Assembly: GCA_030652475.1 (NCBI GenBank)
Contig: JAUSAO010000108.1
Coordinates: 1-59,155 of the forward strand
Length of the DNA: 59,155 nucleotides
Reading direction: 5' to 3'
From: Gallionella sp.
Lineage (GTDB): Bacteria > Pseudomonadota > Gammaproteobacteria > Burkholderiales > Gallionellaceae
The notes beneath the pieces are model-generated. The model worked only from the letters and a program-made list of their open reading frames with translations, did not search any database and was not told the origin of the DNA. Positions 1 through 7,291 of the stretch are shown one piece after another. The translations under genes and the position numbers were made by a program. Numbering within the stretch: the stretch's first letter is position 1; each line of letters starts with the position of its first letter.

Positions 1-104
1 GCCACTCCAATGGCGATGCTACATAGCCATGTTTCACGGGATTGTACGCGTCGGCTGAACGACGCGTCTTATCCAATGCGTGCGCAAGCGACAGTCAGCT
101 TACT

Positions 105-232
105 CCTCACCCTTCAAGGGGGAGGTTGGGAGGGGGATGGGGTAAGCGTTATGCATGTAAATTCAATTTGTTACAGTTTAGGCATGTTTTAAAACCCATC
201 CCCACCCTAGCCCTCCCCTTGAAGGGGAGGGA
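105..232. repeat. Inverted pair of dispersed C/G-rich repeats
   Basis: Two near-complementary arms of about 38-40 bases lie at 105-142 and 193-232, about 50 bases apart. Each arm centres on a CTTCAAGGGG-type palindrome followed by a GGGAGGGGGATGGGG-type tract; the second arm is the reverse complement with a few mismatches. Arms like this are typical of short dispersed intergenic repeats in proteobacterial genomes. The stretch follows the stop of the nuclease gene at 262 and no believable gene lies in 1-261. Confidence 0.75.
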
Positions 233-261
233 AGTCGGCGCACCTACATTTCGTTGTTTCA

Positions 262-1527
262 TTATGCTTCGCCATGCCCGTTCGCCAGATAAGCCAGCAG
301 GCCCGGCGTGACGGATTTAACAATACCGGCAATATTTCCGTTTCGAATGGCATCCATCTCTGGCAGAGACTGAATTAATTCAAACGGAGCCCTGTCCACC
401 AGCGGTCGCAAGTCCTCCATCAACGATGCCAATAACGCCTCATCTTCCGGTGCTGCAGCGAGAAAGCTTTGCAAATCAGCTATCGCGTCCGAACGTGCCG
501 CGATATGAAGCGCATCGGTTACAGCTTCAGTTTCAATGCGCACTTTCTCTACCCACATGCGGTCAATGCCTTGCCCTGCAGCCTGTCCGAGTATTTCCTC
601 CCGCAATTGCGATTCCAGGCCGAAAATCTCGCCATGCGCAGCCGTTTTACCCTTGATGCAAACACGCACCGAGAGATAGATTTTGTCGGGAGTTTCGGCG
701 ACCAATTGTTCGAAAGCTCGTCCGACCAGCCTGACCACATCTGTCAGCGTTATGGCTTCTGCGGCATCCACTTCAACCACATGCCAGCGCAGCACATCCA
801 CCAGTAAACGCTCTACCGAATGGATGCCTGATCCATCCGCCTCGACCATTATTGCTCCCCGCGCACCCGTTTCGCGAATATGCCTTCCCTGCAAGTTGCC
901 GGGGAACACTACCCATGGATTTTCCTGCAAGATAGCATACTCATGCACATGCCCCAGCGCCCAATAGTCGTAGCCTTTGGCGCCGAGTTCGGTCAGGGAG
1001 CAAGGCGCGTAATTTGCGTGTGCGGCATAACCTTCCAGCGCCGTATGCAACACACCGATATTGAGCCAACCGACGACCGGTGCCGGATAACTGGCAGCCA
1101 GATTTTCCACTGTCGCGGCTTCCTTGTAACTGCGGCCATGCAGGGCAACTTTCAGTTCCTCAATGCGGAAGGTGTTGGCCTTGCGAGTTTCAAACTGATG
1201 GACGTTGGGCGGCAACGTCAGTTTCTTGGTCATCTCGCTATCGGCATCGTGGTTGCCCAACAGCAAATAGACTGGAATGCCCGCCTTGTTAAGGCGCCCC
1301 ATTTCGCGGCAGAAAAAGTGGCCGGTGTTGTAATCTTTCCAGCTACCGTCGTAGAGATCGCCCGCGATGACCATAAAATCCACCGCCTCTTCGATGGCCT
1401 CATCCACCAGGCGTGTGAACGCATCGCGCGTGACGGTCCGCAACAAGTCGGCGGGGGCATCCTTGTAGGCGGCAAGACCGGATAACGGGCTGTCGAGGTG
1501 GATGTCGGCGGTGTGGATGAATTTCAT
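262..1527 (-). CDS. YhaO/SbcD-like metallophosphoesterase (DNA repair exonuclease family)
   Basis: The 421-residue product is a calcineurin-type two-metal phosphoesterase of the SbcD/YhaO group. All metal-binding motifs are visible in order: HTADIHLDSPL at the N-terminus, GDLYDG near residue 57, GNHD near 92 and GHVHEY near 197. A C-terminal part of about 200 residues matches the length of YhaO-type proteins. These normally work with an SbcC/Rad50-like ATPase (YhaN) encoded next to them. No such partner is seen in the 261 bases downstream, so it is either beyond the window or missing. The ATG overlaps the stop of the BRO-family gene upstream by 4 bases (1524-1527), so the two are probably translated together. 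Family call is secure; the exact substrate is not known. Confidence 0.88.
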   Translation of the reverse strand: MKFIHTADIHLDSPLSGLAAYKDAPADLLRTVTRDAFTRLVDEAIEEAVDFMVIAGDLYDGSWKDYNTGHFFCREMGRLNKAGIPVYLLLGNHDADSEMTKKLTLPPNVHQFETRKANTFRIEELKVALHGRSYKEAATVENLAASYPAPVVGWLNIGVLHTALEGYAAHANYAPCSLTELGAKGYDYWALGHVHEYAILQENPWVVFPGNLQGRHIRETGARGAIMVEADGSGIHSVERLLVDVLRWHVVEVDAAEAITLTDVVRLVGRAFEQLVAETPDKIYLSVRVCIKGKTAAHGEIFGLESQLREEILGQAAGQGIDRMWVEKVRIETEAVTDALHIAARSDAIADLQSFLAAAPEDEALLASLMEDLRPLVDRAPFELIQSLPEMDAIRNGNIAGIVKSVTPGLLAYLANGHGEA

Positions 1528-2360
1528 GGCAGTTTTTTCCGCATAACGGTCTCCGGGAGTTCTTTGAAGTTATCCTTGCTGGAGACCCGTTTCCCCGATT
1601 TTTTCTCCAGGTCGAGTCGCGCACTACCGGCAACGGCACCCCCTTCAACGGCTGCATCGAGGTTTTCGTTATACCCCTGTGCATCTTTGTTGCGAGCAAT
1701 TTCGGTGGTGGAGGCTTCGCCCAGCATGGTGAAGATCAATTCCAGATCAGTCATGTGGTCGCGCAGATTGTCCGCCGGTTTGGCAAGGCTTTTGAAAGCC
1801 TTGTATTCCGATGGTGTCATGCCGAAGGTCGCACGGCTGATTTCGGCGGTGAGAATGGCGTATTCGCGCTGCTCTTTCACACCTCGTTTTTGCCATTCAT
1901 TAGTCAACTCGTCGCGGATGGCGATACCGCGTACCCGCTTTGCGATCCATTCGTCGCTGTAACCTTTGGCCTTATACAGCTCGCACATCCGCTTGGCAGC
2001 CAATTCCGGGTTTTCGATTTCCTCCAGCCGCTCGTAACCCACTCTGGCCAGCCAGAGTTTGAAGGGTTCGGCCTTGGGCGAGGGGATGGACTGGATGAGT
2101 CGAAGCAATTGCTCGGCATCCGCCACATCGGTGATCCGTTGTTTTCCATCGGCGGCGGTCATTTTCAAACCGTTACAGTTTGTAACGGTTTCATTGCCAT
2201 CGGCCAGTAGCCGTTTTTTGAGCACGCGCCAATAAACCTGGGGATTCTGGCTCTCCGTCAAGGCCGCGATAACATCCACGACAGCAAAGAACCATCGCTG
2301 CGCTTTGTCATCCCAGAGCGAGCGAATATGTTTAGATTCGAACAGCTTGATGTTGCTCAT
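1524..2360 (-). CDS. BRO-family (phage antirepressor-like) protein
   Basis: The 278-residue product begins with a BRO-N domain (about residues 5-120), seen in FESKHIRSLWDDKAQRWFF and the run WFFAVVDVIAALTES. A central conserved part includes SIPSPKAEPFKLWLARVGYE. The C-terminal tail is basic (ARLDLEKKSGKRVSSKDNF), as in full-length chromosomal BRO homologues. BRO-N proteins bind DNA and occur in phages, integrated elements and defence islands; the cellular role of this long form is not established. It overlaps the YhaO-like gene by 4 bases. A related but frameshifted copy lies at 5656-6454 on the other strand, and this copy appears intact. Confidence 0.85.
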   Translation of the reverse strand: MSNIKLFESKHIRSLWDDKAQRWFFAVVDVIAALTESQNPQVYWRVLKKRLLADGNETVTNCNGLKMTAADGKQRITDVADAEQLLRLIQSIPSPKAEPFKLWLARVGYERLEEIENPELAAKRMCELYKAKGYSDEWIAKRVRGIAIRDELTNEWQKRGVKEQREYAILTAEISRATFGMTPSEYKAFKSLAKPADNLRDHMTDLELIFTMLGEASTTEIARNKDAQGYNENLDAAVEGGAVAGSARLDLEKKSGKRVSSKDNFKELPETVMRKKLP

Positions 2361-2384
2361 AAATAGTTTGCCATTCTGGTTCCG

Positions 2385-2687
2385 CTACTCTTGCGCCATC
2401 ACGGCGTTGGGCATTGCCTGGCCCTTTCCGGTTGGGCGGTATTTCTGCAAGCGGCTGTTGGGTTTGTCGGGGAGAGTGTATTCGATGAGTTCACTGGCTG
2501 AGAGCGGCGCCGCCATAAGGGCATGCAGCATTGATTCTGACTGGGCCACGGTCTGGGCCTTTGACTGGGCCCTTGATGCAGCGCTGGTTTCCTGCGCCGA
2601 AAGACGCCCGACAGCCTCGCCAATCCGGGCGATCAGGGAGACGATGGCGGAGGTGAGGCGGTAGGGCGGGGAATAGGGTTTATTCAT
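2385..2687 (-). pseudogene. Fic-family protein remnant, internally deleted
   Basis: This 100-codon frame joins two ends of what is normally a much longer protein. Residues 1-33 (PYRLTSAIVSLIARIGEAVG) match the N-terminal helix of long Fic proteins. Residues about 52-95 (TLPDKPNSRLQKYRPTGKG) match their C-terminal winged-helix tail. The Fic catalytic core (HPFxxGNGR) is entirely absent, so the piece cannot AMPylate. A short alanine/glutamine-rich linker joins the ends, consistent with an in-frame internal deletion. It overlaps the next remnant upstream by 8 bases. Homology is inferred from recognised motifs, not an alignment. Confidence 0.6.
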
Positions 2688-3054
2688 GGCCGCACTTCAG
2701 AACTTCCCAATGTCCCGCTTTGGTTGATCCTGTGTGACGTATCATTCCGGCAGCTTTCATTTTCCCCAGATGATATTTGATGCCAATACTGGCCGCCATG
2801 GCTCTGCGAGTGATGGCAGGCCGGGCTTTCAGCAAGGCGAGAATTTTTGCCTGGGTAGTTTCTTGGGTAGTTTTGCCATCGCGGATTTCTACCACGCTGT
2901 CTGCCGGATTCTCAACAAATGCCTGCTCGTAATGAAAAATCACCCGCAAGAAATTAGGGCGAATCTCAAAGGCATCCCGTCCGTATTTCTCCAGAATGCG
3001 GGGTATGCCGGAACCCAAGTGTTCCATAATTTGAGAGATGGTCATCCTTGCCAT
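2680..3054 (-). pseudogene. C-terminal remnant of AlbA/HATPase_c_4 ATP-binding regulator
   Basis: The 124 residues start with GSGIPRILEKYGRDAFEI, which is the end of an HATPase_c_4 domain that normally lies several hundred residues into AlbA_2-type ATP-binding regulators. A short winged-helix-like segment follows (residues about 65-120, with KILALLKARPAITRRAMAAS). The N-terminal AlbA_2 domain and most of the ATPase are missing, and nothing upstream (3055-3065) can supply them. A truncated gene is the simplest reading; expression as a small DNA-binding protein cannot be excluded. Confidence 0.6.
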
Positions 3055-3065
3055 ACCAAAGATGG

Positions 3066-3512
3066 TTATCGGTGGCTCAAATGACTGCGTTCAGTTTCCC
3101 AGCCCTTGATGGCAAGTCCGACCATACGCGGAATCAGGTAACGTCCAGCTTCGTAATACGAAACCATGCGCCGGGTAATGCCCAGCGCAACAGCGGCATC
3201 GGACAGCGACAGCCGATTACGCGCACGCCAAGCGGCGAACTCGTGAATGGGTGTAGCTTCTCCAGCCTGTTCGCGCGCCATGCGCCAGAGGGTATCCGTT
3301 CCAATTTCAGCACCGTTAGGCCAGATCAAAGACCAGCCATCCTCGCCGACCGCAACAGCGGAAAAAGTGACGGCATTATCAATCTCCGCCAGAGCGGCCA
3401 ATTCTTTGATCAGCGCCGCCAGATTGACGCGATCAGTTTTGCCACTCGCCCACGTTATTTCAACCGTTTTACGGCTGGCTGGAACCACGGCTTTAATGTT
3501 CGGTTCTTTCAT
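3066..3512 (-). CDS. DUF2442 plus helix-turn-helix protein (putative antitoxin-like partner)
   Basis: The 148-residue protein has an N-terminal DUF2442-like segment (residues about 8-85, with VEITWASGKTDRVNLAALI) and a C-terminal Xre-like helix-turn-helix (residues about 100-140, LSDAAVALGITRRMVSYYE). Its ATG overlaps the stop of the DUF4160 gene by 4 bases, so the two form one translational unit. DUF4160/DUF2442 pairs are recurrent two-gene modules suspected to be toxin-antitoxin systems, and the DNA-binding domain would suit an autoregulating antitoxin. That role is inference. Confidence 0.75.
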   Translation of the reverse strand: MKEPNIKAVVPASRKTVEITWASGKTDRVNLAALIKELAALAEIDNAVTFSAVAVGEDGWSLIWPNGAEIGTDTLWRMAREQAGEATPIHEFAAWRARNRLSLSDAAVALGITRRMVSYYEAGRYLIPRMVGLAIKGWETERSHLSHR

Positions 3513-3742
3513 CGTTTCGCTCCTCGCTCAACCCATACCCGCATAATGTATTCGCGGTTTTCTACAATCCACGCTTTAGCTTCAGCAACTGTTTTTGCAT
3601 CGGCACGCCCTTTGGTTTTCAATGTCGCCACATCAATCGATACCTTGAATCCCGGCCCAAGTAAATGAATATGCGCGGGCGGATGATCGCCGATAAACAT
3701 GGCGATGCGGGCGTTTTTGAAACGGTGGATGGTGCTATCCAT
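3509..3742 (-). CDS. DUF4160 domain protein (putative toxin-like partner)
   Basis: The 77-residue protein matches DUF4160 by its short length and the core IAMFIGDHPPAHIHLLGPGF, in which the D-H-x-P-x-H-x-H arrangement is characteristic. A second half with VDVAT-like strands and a terminal helix (EAKAWIVENREYIMRVW) completes the fold. It is the promoter-proximal gene of a two-gene unit with the DUF2442-HTH gene. No biochemical activity is established for the family, and its designation as a toxin is speculative. Confidence 0.75.
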   Translation of the reverse strand: MDSTIHRFKNARIAMFIGDHPPAHIHLLGPGFKVSIDVATLKTKGRADAKTVAEAKAWIVENREYIMRVWVERGAKR

Positions 3743-4091
3743 ATATTTGATTATGGCGAAGCAGCTTCACCATGTCAAACGAACGGCATAGCTATTCCGC
3801 AACCGGAATGAGATGTTGAATCTTGAATCCCGGATTACATCAGGGCTACGCTGACGGTCCGTAGGCTGGTGGTGAACTTGCGAACCCCAGAATTTTGTTG
3901 AAAATGTGATAACGAAAGACTTGACCCCGCGATTCTGTTAGGTTTTTGACAAAGCGCACTTATTCTGTGATGAAAATTCTCTATGTTCGGTAATTTTCAT
4001 CTTGGATCAGTTCGCAACACTGCACTTACGTTTGACACAGCCACCTGCTGGCCTTACATTGCGCCATCGTGGTTAATGGGCACAACGCTTC
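3743..4091. other. Intergenic stretch between divergent genes, no gene seen
   Basis: About 350 bases separate the DUF4160 gene (minus) from the truncated ATPase gene (plus). There is no convincing open frame. A TTGACA hexamer at 3946-3951 could be a -35 element for the plus-strand gene, but no good -10 element follows at the right distance. No clear hairpin terminator was seen. Confidence 0.4.
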
Positions 4092-5447
4092 ATGCTGGAT
4101 AATCCAATTCTACGTTCGGTGCGCGATGAGCTGCTGTCTGAGGCGAAACTCTCCCCCGGACTTCTCGCAGATTTGGCGAACCTTGAGCGTTACGTTGCCG
4201 AGACCTACTCCGCCCGTTCCTTCATCGAGCTGCTCCAGAATGCGGATGACGCAGGTGCGAAGCGCTTTCTTGTCATGCAGGACGGTGACCGGCTCATTTG
4301 TGCGAACGATGGCCGGCCATTCTCTCGCAACGATTTTTATTCGCTCTGCCGCAGCGCATCCTCCGACAAAAAGCGCGGTCAGTCCATTGGCTACAGAGGG
4401 ATCGGTTTCAAATCTGTTGTGGGAATGGTGAGCGAAGTTCACCTGCTCAGCGAATCGTTGGAAGCCACTTTCTCACGCCAACTGTCCCATGAGAGTTTGG
4501 GGATGGATGTCCAAACACCACTCGTGCGCATTCCCCATCCGCTGGCTATGCCGTCGGACAAACCGCTTGCCGCAAAACTCGCGGAAATCCGCGCCGCAGG
4601 TTTTTCAACCATCTTTATCTTTGGTGGGATCGACCGCGCCAAAGTCGAGGAAGAATTCGTTTTGTTCGATGCGGAATACCTGCTGTTCCTGCGCAACATC
4701 ACAGAAGCCACGCTGACGGGTGCAAAGGAGCGCCGTTACTCGTGTTCCCGCGAGGCGCTGCACGACCATTGCCGTGGCGTGCAAATTGTCTCCGATGACC
4801 GCCGGTCTGATTGGCAGATACATTCGTTTGCCCGCTGCGACATCGCTTTTTCTCTGCTGGATGGCAGCCCGGTGCCCCTCAATCCCTCTTCGGCCTTGGT
4901 GCATGCTTTCCTGCCCACACTGGAACAAACCGGGCTGGGTATCCGCATCAATGCCGATTTCAGCACTGACCCTTCGCGGACGCGCATTGTTTTCGATGAC
5001 TTCACCGGCGAATGCGTCGCCAGCGCAGCCGATGCGGTGGCAAACCTGTTTCGTGAGGCTATCCAGAAAAACCCGATAGACAGCGCTTTGGAATCCTATG
5101 CCCGATCCGTTCACGACCTATCCGAAGTCGATGACTGTCCCGCTGCAAATCCATCAAATCAGATTGGCGAACTTTGCGGAAAAAAGCTACAGAATAAGCG
5201 GAAAGAGATTTCTTCATCAGAACTGATCTATAAGCTCCTCATCGGTGTTACGTCCCGACTGCCGAAACTTTGCTGCGTCTGGTGCAATCCGTGCCCAGTC
5301 CGAAGGCCGAGCCGATCAAGCTGTGGCTGGCGAAGGTGGGCTATGAGCGGATGCAGGAAATGGCCGACCCCGCCCGTTCGCTGGATCGCGCCCGCGAAAC
5401 CTGGCAAAAGCACGGACGTAGCGAGAAGTGGATACAGCAGCGTATGA
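4092..5447 (+). pseudogene. Sacsin/Hsp90-type ATPase, truncated and fused out of frame to BRO sequence
   Basis: Codons 1 to about 387 encode a GHKL (histidine-kinase/Hsp90-like) ATPase of the sacsin-like group. The N-box ELLQNADDAGA is near residue 45, the ATP-lid motif NDGRPF near 72, and GYRGIGFKSV near 100. Such ATPases are common in prokaryotic conflict systems and are usually part of much longer proteins with an effector at the C-terminus. From about base 5252 the frame runs through a copy of BRO-gene DNA in the wrong frame, giving a tryptophan- and arginine-rich nonsense tail to the stop at 5447. The same tail can be read in the wrong frame of the BRO gene at 5900-6097. The native C-terminus is lost, so the protein is probably inactive as a system. 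Confidence 0.75.
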
Positions 5448-5482
5448 CCGGGCAGGAGACGCGCAACAAGCTGACCGATTAT
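5252..5482 (+). repeat. Direct repeat copy 1 (BRO gene fragment)
   Basis: About 231 bases here are nearly identical to 5902-6132 at a constant offset of 650, with only a handful of substitutions. In its own BRO frame the copy reads from MLRLVQSVPSPKAEPIKLWL to RNKLTDY, starting at 5270. Similarity stops sharply at both ends, and the left end coincides with the point where the ATPase reading frame breaks off. Confidence 0.85.
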
Positions 5483-5525
5483 AACAACAGCAAACAACAG
5501 GGGACAGACCACGGATACCCGCGAG

Positions 5526-5588
5526 ATGCCTTACGGCAAGTACCAAAACCTATTGATCGCCGACCTGCCCGGCCAATATCTCAAGTAG
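5526..5588 (+). pseudogene. DUF3820-like N-terminal fragment
   Basis: Twenty codons read MPYGKYQNLLIADLPGQYLK and then stop. This resembles the start of DUF3820 proteins, which open with an MPFGKYKG-type motif followed by a DLP-x-x-YL strand and are normally about 70 residues. It sits between the two BRO repeat copies. Its shortness and abrupt stop indicate a relic. Confidence 0.45.
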
Positions 5589-5655
5589 CCAACCGGTAAC
5601 AATTTGTAACCAGTTGAAATAATCCTTCAGGCATCATGAACAAGGAGTCCTGACA

Positions 5656-6454
5656 ATGCAACCCCAGCCAGCCATTTTTGAAGAACATGAAATCCGTCGC
5701 GTGTATGACGAAGCCACGGAAATATGGTGGTTTTCGGTGGTGGATATTGTGCAAGTTCTGACTCAACAGCCTGATTATCAAGCCGCCAGAAAATACTGGA
5801 ACAAGCTAAAAGAGCGGCTGGGCAAAGAAGGCAGTCAACTGGTGACAAATTGTCACCAGTTGAAAATGACCGCTGACGATGGCAAACAACGTCTGACCGA
5901 TGTCGCGACTGCCGAAACTTTGCTGCGTCTGGTGCAATCCGTACCCAGCCCGAAGGCCGAGCCGATCAAGCTGTGGCTGGCGAAGGTGGGTTATGAGCGG
6001 ATGCAGGAAATGGCCGATCCCGCTCGCTCGCTGGATCGCGCCCGTGAAACCTGGCAGAAGCACGGGCGCAGCGAGAAGTGGATACAGCAACGCATGACCG
6101 GGCAGGAGACGCGCAACAAGCTGACCGATTATTGGTGAAGAGCACGACATCAAGGCGGGCGAGGAATACGCGATCCTCACCAACATCATTCATCAGGAAT
6201 GGGCAGAAGTGGACGTGAAGGCGCACAAGACAATGAATGGCTATGCAAGGCTTACCGCGCTGGCGGAATTGTCCACGCGGCAGATTGCCGAGAGCGTGGA
6301 TGCTACAGGCATGAAAGAGAATGAAGCTGCGGCGCAGACCGGCGGCGGTATCGCCAAAAAAGCACGGCTGGAACTGGAAAGCAAAACCGGCAGGCGGGTG
6401 GTTTCGGCAGAAAACTATTTGCCTCCGGCCAAGAAAAAATTGGCGAAGGACTGA
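5656..6454 (+). pseudogene. Second BRO-family gene, broken by a single-base frameshift
   Basis: The first part (5656-6138, 160 codons) carries the BRO-N domain (FEEHEIRRVYDEATEIWWFS) and the central SVPSPKAEPIKLWLAKVGYE block. It ends at TGA 6136-6138. Removing one base (T at 6136) restores the frame through a YWEEHDIKAGEEYAILTN-type sequence into a normal BRO tail (ARLELESKTGRRVVSAENY), ending at 6454. The joined product would be about 265 residues, close to the 278 of the intact paralogue at 1524-2360. A sequencing error or programmed slip is possible, but the site has no obvious slippery heptamer and the neighbourhood is full of decay. Confidence 0.75.
5902..6132 (+). repeat. Direct repeat copy 2 (inside second BRO gene)
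   Basis: This is the parental copy of the 231-base segment found again at 5252-5482. It lies in frame within the BRO gene and covers the conserved central block up to RNKLTDY. Because this copy has natural BRO sequence on both sides and the other does not, the direction of duplication was from here to the ATPase gene. Confidence 0.85.
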
Positions 6455-6458
6455 AGCC

Positions 6459-6543
6459 GTCATCCCCGAATGTTTTTATCGGGGATCCAGAATTTCGGCC
6501 AGTTAGCAGCTGGATTCCCGATCAGAACCGCTTCGGGAATGAC
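6459..6543. repeat. REP-like composite palindrome
   Basis: Two hairpins lie back to back. ATCCCCG at 6462-6468 pairs with CGGGGAT at 6480-6486. ATTCCCGA at 6514-6521 pairs with TCGGGAAT at 6533-6540. The outer ends CGTCATCCCC and GGGAATGACG make the whole unit an imperfect inverted repeat. The same sequence class recurs at 21748-21767 and 35721-35813. Confidence 0.75.
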
Positions 6544-6610
6544 GCAGCATTTAAGCACCCAGCGGATGATTGAACAGCTCCCCGAATGCAGGACTACGGG
6601 AGACAAAACC

Positions 6611-6676
6611 ATGAACGCAACCGCATCTATCGTTTAAAAAGTCTGGAGTTTCTGTACTGTCCTTAAAGATGACGGG
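6611..6676 (+). pseudogene. Relic of type I restriction hsdM 5' end
   Basis: The ATG at 6611 opens a frame reading MNATASIV-stop-KVWSFCTVLKDDG. This resembles the N-terminus of HsdM methyltransferase subunits, where the stop codon stands in place of glutamine or similar. The frame then loses similarity within about 25 codons. It is probably the stump of a deleted type I restriction-modification gene. The identification rests on a short motif only. Confidence 0.45.
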
Positions 6677-6681
6677 GAGAG

Positions 6682-6909
6682 CATGGTATCGCCCAACTGT
6701 TCCACAACCGCCCGAAATTCGGCGCGATGCAACGTGCAGAAAAGAACATCGACGAGCTGCTGGAAAACCTTAACCAGGATTTTCATCGCCTGCGCCAGAG
6801 CGGCATAGACGCGGAGCTGTTCGACGTGATCGCGGGCTTTGAGGCACTCGCCACGCCTGCACATGCCGGTGAGCAATTTTCCGGAGCAAAAGGACTTACC
6901 TCAAACTGA
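6682..6909 (+). pseudogene. Unidentified coding relic
   Basis: A coherent frame of about 75 codons (first ATG 6727) contains NIDELLENLNQDFHRLRQSG followed by ELFDVIAGFEALATP. The helical, charged sequence looks like genuine protein, but I do not recognise the family. It has no start codon or ribosome-binding site consistent with its left end and follows directly on the hsdM-like stump. A surviving internal fragment of a larger gene is the best reading. Confidence 0.4.
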
Positions 6910-6919
6910 AATGTAAAAT

Positions 6920-7252
6920 TTGTATTATGTAAGCCCTGCTATGCGGGGATTTTTCAGCTGGGTTCATTCCAACGTGGCTGATACGCTCGGCCTAAAAGTG
7001 ACATTCCTGAACAGCGTATTCCTGTTTGCCGGGGTAGTGGCGTTCGGCATGGGTTTTGTCCGCTGGCAGGCCAACGCTGTCATGGGTGACGTAGTCGAGG
7101 CGATGGCATCGCATCGCCCCTATCGCCCCGGGCTGGGGATCGCTCCGGCGCTGGAAGAGCCAAGCCGTGGAAGCGGTACGCATTACGATCCGCAAGTAGT
7201 GGCTGCCTGTTTGACCTTGTTCCGGGAAAAGCACTATGTATTCCCCGGCTAA
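6920..7252 (+). pseudogene. HD-GYP phosphodiesterase relic with internal deletion
   Basis: The frame (start TTG 6920 or ATG 6941) has two unrelated halves. The first part (FLNSVFLFAGVVAFGMGFV) is a membrane segment. From about residue 50 it reads MGDVVEAMASHRPYRPGLGI and then RGSGTHYDPQVVAACLTLFR, the unmistakable end of an HD-GYP domain. The metal-binding HD and GYP motifs that should precede this are missing. An internal deletion joined an N-terminal membrane segment to the domain's last 65 residues, leaving no cyclic-di-GMP hydrolase. Confidence 0.7.
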
Positions 7253-7291
7253 AACAGAGGCATGGTTTTTTGTGGCTATGCGGACTGTGCG

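Noticed and set aside
10..311. Two small plus-strand frames at the left end
   Set aside because: They consist largely of the inverted repeat arms and the antisense of the nuclease gene's end.
3946..3980. Promoter with TTGACA at 3946
   Set aside because: The -35 match is perfect, but no acceptable -10 hexamer lies 16-18 bases downstream, so it is noted within the intergenic entry and not called.
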